Origin: an uncultured Clostridia bacterium
Lineage (GTDB): Bacteria > Bacillota > Clostridia > Oscillospirales > Acutalibacteraceae
DNA: 64,000 bases
NCBI GenBank assembly: GCA_947627135.1
Contig: CANQUV010000005.1
Span: forward strand, 33,490-97,489
Direction: 5' to 3'
In this document: positions 8,962 to 18,276 of the stretch, in pieces
How the letters are laid out: every line of letters begins with the position of its first letter
Position numbering within the stretch: the first letter of the stretch is position 1
Program-made: the position numbers and the translations under genes
Notes under the pieces: generated by a model
What the model was told of the DNA's origin: nothing
What the model saw: only the letters and a program-made list of their open reading frames with translations
Databases searched by the model: none

Positions 8962-10449
8962 ATGGTGAATTCTTTGGATAAAAGTTTAGATAAATTTCCA
9001 AAAGAGGGGCTTCACGAAGAATGTGGAGTTTTCGGAATATACAGTGACGGCTCATTAGACCCTGCTTATTCTTGTTACAACGGACTGCTTGCGTTGCAGC
9101 ACCGAGGACAGGAGAGCTGCGGCATAGCTGTAAGCGACTGCGGCGTTATGGATTACCATAAGGATATGGGTTTGGTTACGGAAGTATTCAACAATGATAT
9201 TTTAAATTCTTTAAGCGGACAGATGGCAGTATCCCATGTCCGATATTCAACAGCAGGCGGCTCTGTGCTTGAAAATGCACAGCCGCTTGTTATGCGTTAT
9301 GTAAAGGGAACGCTTGCAGTTGCACATAACGGCAACCTAACAAATGCAGTTGAAATAAGAAAAGAACTTGAAAAGCGAGGGGCAATTTTTCAGACGACTA
9401 TCGACAGCGAAGTTATATGTTATGTAATTGCAAGAGAGCGTCTGAAATGTCATTCAATTGAAGATGCGGTTAAAAATGCCATGAAAAAAATTGAGGGAGC
9501 ATATTCACTGCTTGTAATGAGTCCCAGAAAAATAATTGCTGCAAGAGATCCACATGGCTTCAGACCATTGTGTATGGGTAAATTAAACGAAACAGTAGTT
9601 TTTGCAAGTGAAAGCGCAGCACTTGATGCTTGCGGAGCAGATTTTGTCAGAGATGTTGAGCCTGGGGAAATCATTGTAGTAAATGAAAATGGTATTAAAA
9701 GTATCAAAACAGTGGAAAATCCCAAAAAGTCTCTTTGTATATTTGAGTATATTTATTTTGCCCGTACAGATTCAATCATAGATTCTGTAAGTGTATATGA
9801 GGCAAGAAAACAGGCAGGCAGAATTCTTGCAAGAGAATTCCCGGTAGAGGCAGATCTTGTAATCGGTGTACCTGAATCAGGAATAGACGCTGCAATTGGT
9901 TACAGTGAGAAGTCGGGAATTCCTTATGAAAAAGGAATTGTCAAAAATAATTATATTGGCAGAACTTTTATAAAACCAAGCCAGACCGAAAGAATGAAAA
10001 GCGTAAGAATTAAACTTAACCCACTTATAAATTCGGTCAAAGGCAAAAGAGTTGTTATGATAGACGACAGTATCGTACGAGGAACAACCGTAGACAGAAT
10101 TGTAACAATGCTCCGAGAAGCAGGTGCAAAAGAAGTTCACATGAGAATATCATCGCCACCGTTTATGTGGCCCTGTTATTACGGAACAGATATCCCTTCA
10201 AGGGAAGAACTTATTGCCTGTAACCATACGGTTGATGAAATATGTAAATTAAGCGGAGCAGATTCTTTGGGTTATTTGCCGGCAAAATTTTTAGGCGAAA
10301 TGATTTTTAACAAAAATAAAGGGTATTGCGACGCTTGTTTTACAGGCAAATATCCAGCCGCCATAACGAAACAGACATTTAAAGGTAAAGAGCGTGGCGG
10401 AATGAACTTTGATAAAAAAATTTCTTTGAAGGAGAAGAAAAATGGATAA
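8962..10449 (+). CDS. purF: Amidophosphoribosyltransferase (canonical PurF copy 1)
   Basis: Uses glutamine and PRPP to make phosphoribosylamine, the first committed step of purine synthesis. The chain starts with a propeptide, then HEECGVFGIY, whose Cys becomes the N-terminal nucleophile. Glutaminase residues are canonical: HRGQESCG, GHVRYSTAGG, VAHNGNLTN and TTIDSEVI. The PRPP-side residues are also canonical: GRTFIKPSQTER flexible loop and VVMIDDSIVRGTT. The start is uncertain: ATG 8962 has no good ribosome site, and TTG 8974, preceded by GGATGGTG, is an alternative that shortens only the propeptide. It overlaps purB by 8 bases. A divergent paralogue lies at 34117. Confidence 0.95.
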   Translation: MVNSLDKSLDKFPKEGLHEECGVFGIYSDGSLDPAYSCYNGLLALQHRGQESCGIAVSDCGVMDYHKDMGLVTEVFNNDILNSLSGQMAVSHVRYSTAGGSVLENAQPLVMRYVKGTLAVAHNGNLTNAVEIRKELEKRGAIFQTTIDSEVICYVIARERLKCHSIEDAVKNAMKKIEGAYSLLVMSPRKIIAARDPHGFRPLCMGKLNETVVFASESAALDACGADFVRDVEPGEIIVVNENGIKSIKTVENPKKSLCIFEYIYFARTDSIIDSVSVYEARKQAGRILAREFPVEADLVIGVPESGIDAAIGYSEKSGIPYEKGIVKNNYIGRTFIKPSQTERMKSVRIKLNPLINSVKGKRVVMIDDSIVRGTTVDRIVTMLREAGAKEVHMRISSPPFMWPCYYGTDIPSREELIACNHTVDEICKLSGADSLGYLPAKFLGEMIFNKNKGYCDACFTGKYPAAITKQTFKGKERGGMNFDKKISLKEKKNG

Positions 10450-11878
10450 AGATACTTATGAATCACCATTGTCAGCAAGATATGCAGACAAAGAAATGAA
10501 ATATTTATTTTCACCTGATATGAAATTCCGTACATGGAGAAAACTATGGATAGCTCTTGCTGAATCTGAAAAAGAACTTGGTCTTCCGATTACACAGGAG
10601 CAGATCGATGAGCTGAAAGCCAACCGGGATAATATTAATTATGAAGTTGCACAGGAAAGAGAAAAGCTTGTTCGCCATGATGTTATGAGCCATGTTTATG
10701 CTTACGGCGTACAGTGCCCCAATGCAAAGGGAATTATCCATTTAGGAGCAACTTCCTGTTATGTAGGAGATAATACAGATATTATTATAATGACAGAAGC
10801 ATTAAAACTTGTAAGAAATAAGCTGGTAACGGTAATCCGTAATCTTGCAAAATTTGCTGATGAATATAAAGCGCTTCCGACCCTTGCTTTCACACATTTT
10901 CAGCCTGCACAGCCAACAACAGTAGGAAAGAGAGCAACTCTTTGGATACAGGATTTGTTAATGGATTTGGAAGATGTGGAATATCAAATTTCAAAGGCAA
11001 AACTTTTAGGTTCAAAGGGAACAACAGGAACACAGGCAAGCTTTTTGGAACTTTTTGACGGTGATCATGAAAAAGTAAAAGAACTTGATAAAAAAATTGC
11101 CCAAAAAATGGGATATAAAGGCTGTTTTGCAGTATCAGGACAGACATATTCAAGAAAGCTTGATTCACAGTTTGTAAATGTACTTGCGGGAATTGCCCAA
11201 AGTGCAGCAAAATTCTCAAACGATATCAGATTGTTACAACATCTTAAAGAGGTTGAAGAACCTTTTGAAAAAAATCAGATAGGTTCGTCAGCTATGGCGT
11301 ATAAGCGCAATCCTATGAGAAGCGAAAGAATAGGTTCGCTTTCACGCTATGTAATGGTAGATGTTTTAAATACATATTTCACAACTGCAACACAGTGGTT
11401 TGAAAGAACACTTGACGACAGTGCAAATAAACGTTTAAGTGTACCGGAGGCATTTCTTGCAGTAGATGCCATACTAAATCTTTATGCAAATGTTGCAGAC
11501 GGACTTGTAGTTTATCCAAAAGTGATCGAGCAGAGATTAAGAAAAGAACTGCCCTTTATGGCGACCGAAAATATTATGATGGACGCCGTTAAAAAGAGAG
11601 GAGCAGACCGTCAGGTACTTCACGAGAGGATCCGTGTTCATTCAATGGAAGCATCAAAGGTAGTAAAGGAACAGGGCGGAGAAAACGATTTACTTGAAAG
11701 AATAGCGTCAGATGACGCTTTCGGAGTTACTCTTGAAGAGCTTGAATCTATTTTACAGCCTGAAAAATATACAGGCAGAGCAAAAGAACAAACAGAGGAT
11801 TTCCTTGCAAATGATGTTAGAAACGCATTGGCGCCTTATGATAACATTAAAACAGAAAAACCTGAAATAAATGTTTAA
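10442..11878 (+). CDS. purB: Adenylosuccinate lyase
   Basis: Cleaves SAICAR to AICAR and adenylosuccinate to AMP. 478 residues, the longer animal/clostridial type. Family signs: YESPLSARYAD at the N-terminus, IIHLGATSCYVGDNTD, LAFTHFQPAQPTTVGKR (catalytic His), and the flexible catalytic loop GSSAMAYKRNPMRSE. The start overlaps the purF stop, with GAAGGAGAAG as ribosome site inside purF, so the two are coupled. It acts twice in the pathway, together with purC upstream and purA downstream. Confidence 0.97.
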   Translation: MDKDTYESPLSARYADKEMKYLFSPDMKFRTWRKLWIALAESEKELGLPITQEQIDELKANRDNINYEVAQEREKLVRHDVMSHVYAYGVQCPNAKGIIHLGATSCYVGDNTDIIIMTEALKLVRNKLVTVIRNLAKFADEYKALPTLAFTHFQPAQPTTVGKRATLWIQDLLMDLEDVEYQISKAKLLGSKGTTGTQASFLELFDGDHEKVKELDKKIAQKMGYKGCFAVSGQTYSRKLDSQFVNVLAGIAQSAAKFSNDIRLLQHLKEVEEPFEKNQIGSSAMAYKRNPMRSERIGSLSRYVMVDVLNTYFTTATQWFERTLDDSANKRLSVPEAFLAVDAILNLYANVADGLVVYPKVIEQRLRKELPFMATENIMMDAVKKRGADRQVLHERIRVHSMEASKVVKEQGGENDLLERIASDDAFGVTLEELESILQPEKYTGRAKEQTEDFLANDVRNALAPYDNIKTEKPEINV

Positions 11879-11938
11879 AGCCAGGGTTTCAGCTAAAAAT
11901 AGCAAAAGTTTTTTGTTTAGTACTTATAGCTATGAAAA

Positions 11939-12027
11939 TTAAAAGTTTTTTGCTCAGCTTTTTTTCAAAAAAGCTGACGAGGTTTAAGGGCGAGTAGCCC
12001 TTTGTCGCAGCCTGCGACTGCAAAGCC
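11939..12027 (+). repeat. Interspersed hairpin-rich intergenic repeat (copy 2)
   Basis: Begins AATTAAAAGTTTTTTGCTC, then an AGCTTTTTTT/AAAAAAGCT hairpin, then GACGAGGTTT, then AAGGGC-GAGTA-GCCCTT and GTCGCA-GCC-TGCGAC hairpins. The reverse complement recurs at 41931-41998 with few changes, and a decayed copy is at 4677. A partial start (AAAAGTTTTTTGTTTAG) also lies just before it at 11904. The first hairpin may act as the purB terminator. Confidence 0.75.
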
Positions 12028-12062
12028 TAACTGATAATTTATATAAAAAGGAGTATGAAAAA

Positions 12063-13343
12063 ATGGTAAAGGCAATAGTCGGAGCAAACTGGGGAGACGA
12101 AGGCAAAGGAAAAATTACCGATGTCCTTGCAAATAACAGTGATGTTGTAATCCGCTTTCAGGGCGGTGCAAATGCAGGTCATACAATAAAAAATAACTAC
12201 GGAAAATTTGCTTTGCATCAACTTCCGTCAGGTGTTTTTCACCAAAATATTACTAATGTAATAGGCAACGGTGTTGCATTCAGTGTTGAAAATTTTGTAA
12301 AGGAAATGCAAACTCTAAAAGAGGGAGGAGTTTCGGAACCAAAAATTTTAATTTCTGACAGAGCTCAGGTTGTAATGCCTTATCATGTAGATTTTGACTG
12401 CTACGAAGAAGAACGTTTGGGTAAAAATTCATTCGGTTCTACAAAAAGCGGTATCGCACCGTTTTATTCTGATAAATATTCAAAAATAGGTTTTCAGATT
12501 AACGAACTATTTGATGATATGGACAGTTTAAAGGATAAAATTAACCATGCCCTTGAAATTAAAAATGCAACTTTAAAAAATCTTTATAATAAACCTGAAA
12601 TAACATTAGATGAAGTTTTTAATAAGCTTATGGAGTATAAAGAAATTCTTGCTCCTTATGTAGGTGACAGCTTCACATTCATACATAAAGCAGTTAAAGA
12701 TGGTAAAAACATTCTTCTTGAAGGACAGCTTGGCGCATTAAAAGATACTGATTTCGGTATTTATCCTATGGTCACATCATCAAATACAATTGCAGGTTAC
12801 GGTGCAGTAGGTGCAGGCGGTATTCCACCTTATGAAATTAAAGATATTGTTACAGTAGTTAAAGCATATTCAAGTGCAGTAGGTGCAGGTGAATTTGTAA
12901 GTGAAATTTTTGGAGAAGAAGCAGATAAATTAAGAATGAACGGTGGCGACGGCGGCGAGTTCGGTGCAACAACAGGTCGTCCCAGAAGAATGGGATGGCT
13001 TGACTTGGTTGCAACCCGTTACGGCTGTCAGGTTCAGGGAGCAACACAAGTTGCTTTTACGGTTCTTGATGCTCTCGGTTATCTCGACGAAATTCCTGTT
13101 TGCGTAGCTTACGAACTTGACGGAAAAGTTATTGACTACTTCCCCTCAACAACAAAGCTTAAAAGATGTAAGCCTGTATTAAAGGTGTTAAAGGGCTGGA
13201 AAACAGATATTACCGGCATTAAAAATTATAACGAGCTTCCCATAGAATGCAGAGAATATATTGAATTTGCAGAAAAAGAAATCGGAGTTCCTATTACAAT
13301 GGTTTCAAACGGTCCGGCAAGAGAAGATATAATCTATAAATAA
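12063..13343 (+). CDS. purA: Adenylosuccinate synthase
   Basis: GTP-dependent joining of IMP and aspartate, the first step from IMP to AMP. 426 residues. Motifs: the N-terminal P-loop GANWGDEGKGKITD with the catalytic Asp, GGANAGHT with the catalytic His, IGNGVAF, GTTGRPRRMGWLD and TMVSNGPARED. AAAGGAG precedes the ATG by nine bases. It follows the repeat and stands 33 bases ahead of guaA, so AMP and GMP branches are neighbours here. Confidence 0.97.
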   Translation: MVKAIVGANWGDEGKGKITDVLANNSDVVIRFQGGANAGHTIKNNYGKFALHQLPSGVFHQNITNVIGNGVAFSVENFVKEMQTLKEGGVSEPKILISDRAQVVMPYHVDFDCYEEERLGKNSFGSTKSGIAPFYSDKYSKIGFQINELFDDMDSLKDKINHALEIKNATLKNLYNKPEITLDEVFNKLMEYKEILAPYVGDSFTFIHKAVKDGKNILLEGQLGALKDTDFGIYPMVTSSNTIAGYGAVGAGGIPPYEIKDIVTVVKAYSSAVGAGEFVSEIFGEEADKLRMNGGDGGEFGATTGRPRRMGWLDLVATRYGCQVQGATQVAFTVLDALGYLDEIPVCVAYELDGKVIDYFPSTTKLKRCKPVLKVLKGWKTDITGIKNYNELPIECREYIEFAEKEIGVPITMVSNGPAREDIIYK

Positions 13344-13376
13344 TCAGTTTATTGGGGTTTGAAAGGAAATCAAATT

Positions 13377-14930
13377 ATGAATATTCCGGAAAAAGAATTG
13401 GTGATAGTTCTTGACTTCGGCGGTCAGTATAATCAGCTTATTGCAAGACGAGTTCGTGAATGTAATGTTTATTGCGAAATTTTGCCTTATACAACAAGTA
13501 TAGAAAAGATAAAGGAATTATCTCCGCGCGGACTTATTTTTACCGGCGGACCAAATAGCGTGTATGATGAAAAATCTCCACATATCGATAAGGAGATTTT
13601 TGAACTGGGGATTCCTGTTCTTGGTATCTGCTACGGATGTCAGCTTATGGCTTATACTTTAGACGGCGTTGTAACAGCGGCAACAGATAATTCCTCATGT
13701 GAATACGGTAAAGCAAAGGCATATTACAATATAGAAGATGTTTTGTTTAAATCACTTCCAAGTAGCGGTACCTCATGGATGAGTCATCGTGATTATATAA
13801 GTAAGGAACCAACCGGATTTAATGTTACTGCGCATACAGATGCTTGTCCTGTTGCGGCGATGTCTTGCCCTGAAAGAAAATTGTACGGAGTTCAGTTCCA
13901 TCCGGAAGTAAACCATACAGATAACGGTAAGGAAATGTTAAGAGCATTTCTTTATAATGTCTGCAATTGTAAGGGCAATTGGAAAATGGAAAACTTCATT
14001 GACCAGACGGTTAATGAACTTCGTCAGCAAATAGGTGATAAAGGAGTTGTTCTTGGACTTTCAGGCGGTGTGGATTCTTCCGTTGCTGCCGCACTTTTAA
14101 GTAAAGCAGTAGGAAAACAACTAACCTGTGTTTTCGTTGATCAGGGATTAATGAGAAAAGACGAAGGCGATTTTGTAGAAGAAACGTTTACAAAGCTTTT
14201 TGATATGAATTTTGTTCGTGTTAATTGTCAGGAAACTTTTCTTTCAAAGCTTAAAGGAATCGATGAACCTGAAGCAAAGCGTAAGGTTATAGGCGAAGAA
14301 TTTTATAAGGTATTTTGGGATAAAATCAGACAAGATTACGGTACAGGCTATTTTGCTCAAGGTACGATTTACCCAGACCGCATTGAAAGCGGCAAAGGTG
14401 ATGCCGCTACAATCAAAACCCATCATAATCAGGTAAAACAGCCTAAAGATATTAAATTTGAGGGTATTATTGAACCTTTGAAAGACCTTTTTAAAGATGA
14501 GGTAAGAATCGTAGGCGAAATGCTCGGACTTCCCCAAGAACTTGTGTGGAGACAACCCTTCCCGGGACCTGGTTTAGGTGTAAGAATAATCGGAGAAATC
14601 ACAGCAGAACGAGTAAAGCTTTTACAGGAAGCGGATGCAGTTTTGCGGGATGAAATGAGCAAATGCGGATATGAAAAAGAGTTAAGCCAATTTTTTGCCG
14701 TTTTGCCCGGAGTAAAAACAGTAGGTGTAATGGGCGATTCCCGTACATACGATGAACTTGTAGCAATCAGAGCAGTTACAACGGATGACTTTATGACTGC
14801 CGACTGGGCAAAAATTCCATACGAAATCCTGGGAAGAGTATCAAACCGAATTATAAACGAAGTTGAACACGTAAATCGAGTAGTGTATGATATAACTTCC
14901 AAACCACCCGGTACAGTTGAGTGGGAATAA
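13377..14930 (+). CDS. guaA: GMP synthase (glutamine-hydrolysing)
   Basis: Converts XMP to GMP with glutamine and ATP. Start at ATG 13377 ([19 protein letters not shown]) after GAAAGG; an upstream in-frame TTG at 13359 is less likely. Class I glutaminase domain: GICYGCQLM with nucleophile Cys near residue 80, and [12 protein letters not shown] pyrophosphatase P-loop [12 protein letters not shown] near 226. The C-terminal dimerisation domain ends in the family-typical PPGTVEWE. 517 residues. The 3' end of guaA is a known integration target for mobile elements, and foreign-looking genes lie directly behind it here. Confidence 0.97.
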   Translation: MNIPEKELVIVLDFGGQYNQLIARRVRECNVYCEILPYTTSIEKIKELSPRGLIFTGGPNSVYDEKSPHIDKEIFELGIPVLGICYGCQLMAYTLDGVVTAATDNSSCEYGKAKAYYNIEDVLFKSLPSSGTSWMSHRDYISKEPTGFNVTAHTDACPVAAMSCPERKLYGVQFHPEVNHTDNGKEMLRAFLYNVCNCKGNWKMENFIDQTVNELRQQIGDKGVVLGLSGGVDSSVAAALLSKAVGKQLTCVFVDQGLMRKDEGDFVEETFTKLFDMNFVRVNCQETFLSKLKGIDEPEAKRKVIGEEFYKVFWDKIRQDYGTGYFAQGTIYPDRIESGKGDAATIKTHHNQVKQPKDIKFEGIIEPLKDLFKDEVRIVGEMLGLPQELVWRQPFPGPGLGVRIIGEITAERVKLLQEADAVLRDEMSKCGYEKELSQFFAVLPGVKTVGVMGDSRTYDELVAIRAVTTDDFMTADWAKIPYEILGRVSNRIINEVEHVNRVVYDITSKPPGTVEWE

Positions 14931-14943
14931 TTTCACGCCCACA

Positions 14944-14970
14944 AAAAAGCCCATAAAATAAGGCTTTTTG
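14944..14970 (+). terminator. guaA terminator
   Basis: AAAAAGCC (14944-14951) / GGCTTTTT (14962-14969), with the U-run as part of the stem, 14 bases after the guaA stop. Confidence 0.75.
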
Positions 14971-15030
14971 CCGTTTTGATGTCCTCGTGGCAACAAAATG
15001 GCAACATTATTCGGATCATTGCATAAGCAA

Positions 15031-15069
15031 AGAGCTATCAGATTTTTGATGTCTGATAGCTCTTTTTTA
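15031..15069 (+). terminator. Strong rho-independent terminator
   Basis: Perfect 12-bp stem AGAGCTATCAGA (15031-15042) / TCTGATAGCTCT (15052-15063) followed by a T-run. It sits between guaA and the minus-strand gene ending at 15072. No plus-strand gene precedes it apart from guaA, so it may be a leftover of the inserted segment or serve both strands. Confidence 0.75.
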
Positions 15070-15071
15070 TT

Positions 15072-15599
15072 TCAATATAGAATTCCCTTCTTCTCCATAT
15101 CAATGATTTCCGGCGTGGTTTCATTGTATTTCCCGATGACCCAAAATAGGTAGTTTCTCAGGTTTATTATATCTTCTCTATCCAGTGCTACTGTCAAGTG
15201 GTTCTCTGTCAAGCCATCGTGCCAGAAGAATACTTTCCATTCCATGGATATGTCAGCGATTTCACGACCTGGCTGTATATACAAAAACTGAGGGTTGTTT
15301 CGTAAATCCTCTTTTGGCGACAGTTTAAAGCAGAAATCCGGCTCGATAAGCTCCACTGCTGTTGGTTTGGATAATCTGTCATTTAATAAATCTTCAAGGG
15401 TTTGTGCCAAGTCGTCAACCTCATAGGACAGAAATACTTCAGCATTTTCTTTATTGTAGTTGAGCCATGGCTCCGAAAAAAATGAAAAACTTACCTTGCA
15501 CCAATAATCGTATTCATCACCGATGCGAGCATTCTGTTTCGTATACTGTTGAATTTGAAACCCTACGGTAATCCCATCCAGATCCATTCTAAGCCACAT
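15072..15599 (-). CDS. Hypothetical protein resembling WapI/Imm-type immunity proteins
   Basis: 175 residues, soluble, acidic, without signal or membrane segment. It begins MWLRMDLDGITVGFQIQQ and contains WCKVSFSFFSEPWLNY, LSYEVDDLAQTLEDLL, IEPDFCFKL and a late DISMEWKVFFWHDGLTEN. The alternating beta-strand pattern with a central helix resembles small immunity proteins of the WapI-like type found in mobile elements and toxin islands; that assignment is a guess. Base composition is richer in G+C than the neighbours. It lies behind and in line with the gene at 15622-15927, with only 22 bases between. Confidence 0.55.
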   Translation of the reverse strand: MWLRMDLDGITVGFQIQQYTKQNARIGDEYDYWCKVSFSFFSEPWLNYNKENAEVFLSYEVDDLAQTLEDLLNDRLSKPTAVELIEPDFCFKLSPKEDLRNNPQFLYIQPGREIADISMEWKVFFWHDGLTENHLTVALDREDIINLRNYLFWVIGKYNETTPEIIDMEKKGILY

Positions 15600-15621
15600 A
15601 CATAAAACTTCCCTTACTTTT

Positions 15622-15927
15622 TTAGCTGTCTTTTAGTTTGCCTTTAAATTGTTCCACTAAGGCGTCGCTTAGCTCCTGCGACGGGACGCTTGCACAAGTC
15701 TGCGTATCGTCGTACTTTGGATAATGATAGCGCCAGTTATCATAATCTTCTCTTCTGATCTCGCCCGCCCTGAGCTTGTCCACCTGCTCTTTCCAAGCAG
15801 AGAGCATTTTCATCAGTTCGGCTGCGTCCTTGCCTTTGTCGGCGCTGACTTTTAAGCAGACGCTGCGGTAATCTCCACCCTTAAAGGCTTGACAGAACCT
15901 TGTAATGCGTGCTAATTCATCGTACAC
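15622..15927 (-). CDS. Small hypothetical protein, mobile-element associated
   Basis: 101 residues, charged and helical, with the stretches KGKDAAELMKMLSAWKEQVD, RREDYDNWRYHYPKYD and QELSDALVEQFK. I do not recognise a family; proteins of this look are common in integrative elements of gut Firmicutes, from memory only. The G+C-rich codons stand out from the AT-rich window, pointing to transfer. No convincing Shine-Dalgarno sequence is visible. It may be the tail of a once longer gene. Confidence 0.5.
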   Translation of the reverse strand: MYDELARITRFCQAFKGGDYRSVCLKVSADKGKDAAELMKMLSAWKEQVDKLRAGEIRREDYDNWRYHYPKYDDTQTCASVPSQELSDALVEQFKGKLKDS

Positions 15928-16235
15928 GCATTATAACATAAATAATTAGGATTGCCAAGAAGATTCCAAACGAAAAGGATTAATATTTTTTTGAAAACCA
16001 CTTAACAAAATCAAAAATGCTTTATTACATATTTATAGGTTGTAGCAGTACAATAGCAATAAATAATTAAATTATCCATGCTTTAACAATAATAAAGATA
16101 CGTAGATAAAATTATCAAAATCCCATAAACAGACTTGATTAGAATTAATTTTAGAGAAAATGGGAGTAAGTTAAGTGAAATTTATAAATAAAATTATCTG
16201 TAACGTACGGCAGGGAATACCCTGCCGTTATATTT
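15928..16235. other. Gene-free stretch between foreign-looking genes and lysR-type gene
   Basis: 308 AT-rich bases. The only structure I see is the hairpin ACGGCAGGG (16207-16215) / CCCTGCCGT (16220-16228). The plus strand follows it with TATATTTTT. On the minus strand it stands just behind the LysR-type gene. No tRNA, repeat or convincing gene. Confidence 0.5.
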
Positions 16236-16237
16236 TT
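16207..16237 (+). terminator. Hairpin terminator near the lysR-type gene end
   Basis: 9-bp stem with an AATA loop, then TATATTTTT on the plus strand. On the minus strand the flank is ACGTTACAGATAATTTTA, a poor U-tract, so termination of the LysR gene by it is less certain. Confidence 0.5.
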
Positions 16238-17096
16238 AACGGTACTTTAAATATTTAAGAAACTTTTTTACTGCAAGAGAAGCATTTTTTTTACTTTTCA
16301 AAGCAAGACCTATATTACGGTATGCAGGAACATTAAGTTCTTTTGCTATTATTTTATATGGTATTCTTTTTAAAATTAATTGCGGTAAAATACTTATACC
16401 CAAACCGTTTTCGACCATGGACATAATAGCATAATCATCCCATGTTGTAAAATGGACTTTTGGCGTCAAATTATTTCTCTCAAATATTTCCGATATTTCT
16501 GCTTTTGCACCCTTCTCAAGCAGCATAAACGGTTCGTTGCAAAGAGATTTAACGGGAAATTTTTCACAATCAGCCAACTGATGATTTTCAGGAATAATAG
16601 CCATTAATTTGTCCTGTTCTAAAAAGACTGTTTCAAGTTCAGGGTGAGTTGGCAGTCGAAGAAAACCGCAGTCAACTCTACCTTCTAAAATCCAATCCTC
16701 TATTTCCGTATAATCTCCTAACAGCAATTCATAATCTATATTGGGATAGTCTTTCTGGAACTCTTTAATAATGTTTGGTATCCAATGCGTTGCAACGCTT
16801 GAAAAAGTACCTATTCTTATTAACCCCGACTGCAAACCGTTCAATTCATCAACTTGCATTTGTAGGTTTTCATATTCTGTAACAATATTTTTTGCGTAAG
16901 GAAGCAATTTTACACCATCGGAAGTCAATTTTACTCCGCTTTTATTTCTTTCAAGCAAAGTTACTTTCCATTCTTTTTCTAAATCTTTTATCATACGGCT
17001 TATACCCGATTGAGAATAATTCAGTATTTCGGCTGCTTTCGAAAAGCTGCCATACTCAACGGTTTTAACGAAAGATATATATTTTTGAATATTCAT
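16236..17096 (-). CDS. LysR-family transcriptional regulator
   Basis: 286 residues. The N-terminal winged helix-turn-helix is FVKTVEYGSFSKAAEILNYS...SGISRMIKDLEKEWKVTLLE; the C-terminal part is a LysR substrate-binding fold with GLIRIGTFSSVATHWIP and VENGLGISILPQL. It is divergent from the EamA-type transporter gene at 17219, the usual arrangement for a LysR protein controlling its neighbour. A T-N11-A palindrome stands between them at 17128. If the transporter is really broken, this regulator has lost its most obvious target. Confidence 0.9.
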   Translation of the reverse strand: MNIQKYISFVKTVEYGSFSKAAEILNYSQSGISRMIKDLEKEWKVTLLERNKSGVKLTSDGVKLLPYAKNIVTEYENLQMQVDELNGLQSGLIRIGTFSSVATHWIPNIIKEFQKDYPNIDYELLLGDYTEIEDWILEGRVDCGFLRLPTHPELETVFLEQDKLMAIIPENHQLADCEKFPVKSLCNEPFMLLEKGAKAEISEIFERNNLTPKVHFTTWDDYAIMSMVENGLGISILPQLILKRIPYKIIAKELNVPAYRNIGLALKSKKNASLAVKKFLKYLKYR

Positions 17097-17127
17097 TTTT
17101 AACTCCGTTATTTTATATCTGATTTTA

Positions 17128-17142
17128 TCATAGTAAATATGA
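17128..17142. promoter_or_regulatory. Candidate LysR operator
   Basis: TCATA-GTAAA-TATGA is a perfect inverted repeat of the T-N11-A type that LysR proteins bind, 31 bases from the lysR-type start. A TATAAT at 17176-17181 could serve the plus-strand transporter. Confidence 0.5.
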
Positions 17143-17218
17143 AAAACATTCGCTTTTGTTATGATAATTTTATATTATAATAGAATTATTAAAAAATCAA
17201 GCAGGAGAATGCAATATA

Positions 17219-18159
17219 ATGATAACAGAAAATGAAAATCAAATTTTAACATTAAAAAAAGGAAGAATAGAAAAACGCTCATTTATAAAGTACATATTAG
17301 CGTTGTTGCTTTTTGGAACAAATGGTATTGTTGCAGAATTTATAACATTAAATAGCTATGAAATAGTTTTTTTGCGAACTATGATAGGAAGTATTTTACT
17401 AATTGTAATATTCTTTTTATCAAAAGAAAAACTGACATTTTATAAATATAAGAAACAGTCAGTATTTATTTGTGTATCAGGAATTGCGATGGGAACAAGC
17501 TGGATGTTTCTGTATGAAGCCTACACACAAATTGGAGTTAGTATATCGTCTTTGGCTTATTATTGCGGACCTGTAATAGTAATGGTATTGTCGCCGTTTC
17601 TTTTCAAAGAAAAATTAACTTGGGTAAAGATAGTTGGATTTATATCGGTTTTTTAGGCATATTTTTTGTAAGCGGAACATCTATTCAATTAAGCGGAAAT
17701 ATGTGGGGAATATTTTGTGGTATTATGTCAGCTTTAATGTATGCATTTATGGTGATTTTTAATAAAAAGGCAAAAGATATTACAGGACTTGAAAATTCTA
17801 TGCTGCAACTGTTTGTAAGCTTTCTTACAGCGGCAATATTTGTAGGAATAAAACAGGGGTATGTGATAAACATTAATTTTTCAAATATTATTCCAATATT
17901 TATACTTGGTTTGTTTAATACAGGCATAGGATGTTATTTATATTTTTCTTCTATCGGAAAATTGCCTGTACAGACAGTAGCCATTTGCGGTTATTTAGAA
18001 CCACTGTCAGCAGTAATATTTTCGGTAATTTTCTTAAAGGAAACAATGCTGCCAATGCAGATAATTGGAGCTGTTTTAATTTTGGGCGGAGCAATTTTCA
18101 GCGAATTTCATATAAACAGATTTAATAATTTGAAGTTAAAAAATAAAAAAGAAATTTAA
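17219..18159 (+). pseudogene. EamA/DMT-family transporter, frameshifted
   Basis: Two reading frames together make one complete ten-helix EamA transporter of about 310 residues. The first runs from ATG 17219 (AGGAGA site at 17203) through FGTNGIVAEFITLNSYEIVFLR and ends in KIVGFISVF with a TAG at 17654-17656. The second resumes at once as FLGIFFVSGT and runs through GYLEPLSAVIFSVIFLKE to 18159. Adding one T to the six-T run at 17649-17654 restores a single frame. This may be a real loss, a homopolymer sequencing error, or slippage. Metabolite export across the inner membrane would be the intact role. It is divergent from the LysR regulator. Confidence 0.85.
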
Positions 18160-18223
18160 GTTGTATAATAAGTAATTAAGAAAAAATTATATTTAGGATA
18201 TATAAAATATATAAATATTTTTC

Positions 18224-18251
18224 TTGACAAAAAGAGTATAACTACTATAAT
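18224..18251 (+). promoter_or_regulatory. Near-consensus sigma-A promoter before the broken gpx gene
   Basis: TTGACA at 18224-18229, 16-base spacer, TATAAT at 18246-18251. A strong promoter still standing in front of a dead gene. Confidence 0.75.
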
Positions 18252-18276
18252 TAAATTAATATTTTGGGGTAATAAA

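Noticed and set aside
16174..16257. A 27-codon GTG-started frame with GGGAG eight bases before it
   Set aside because: It runs through a hairpin terminator and into the end of the LysR gene; too short and without any sign of coding constraint.
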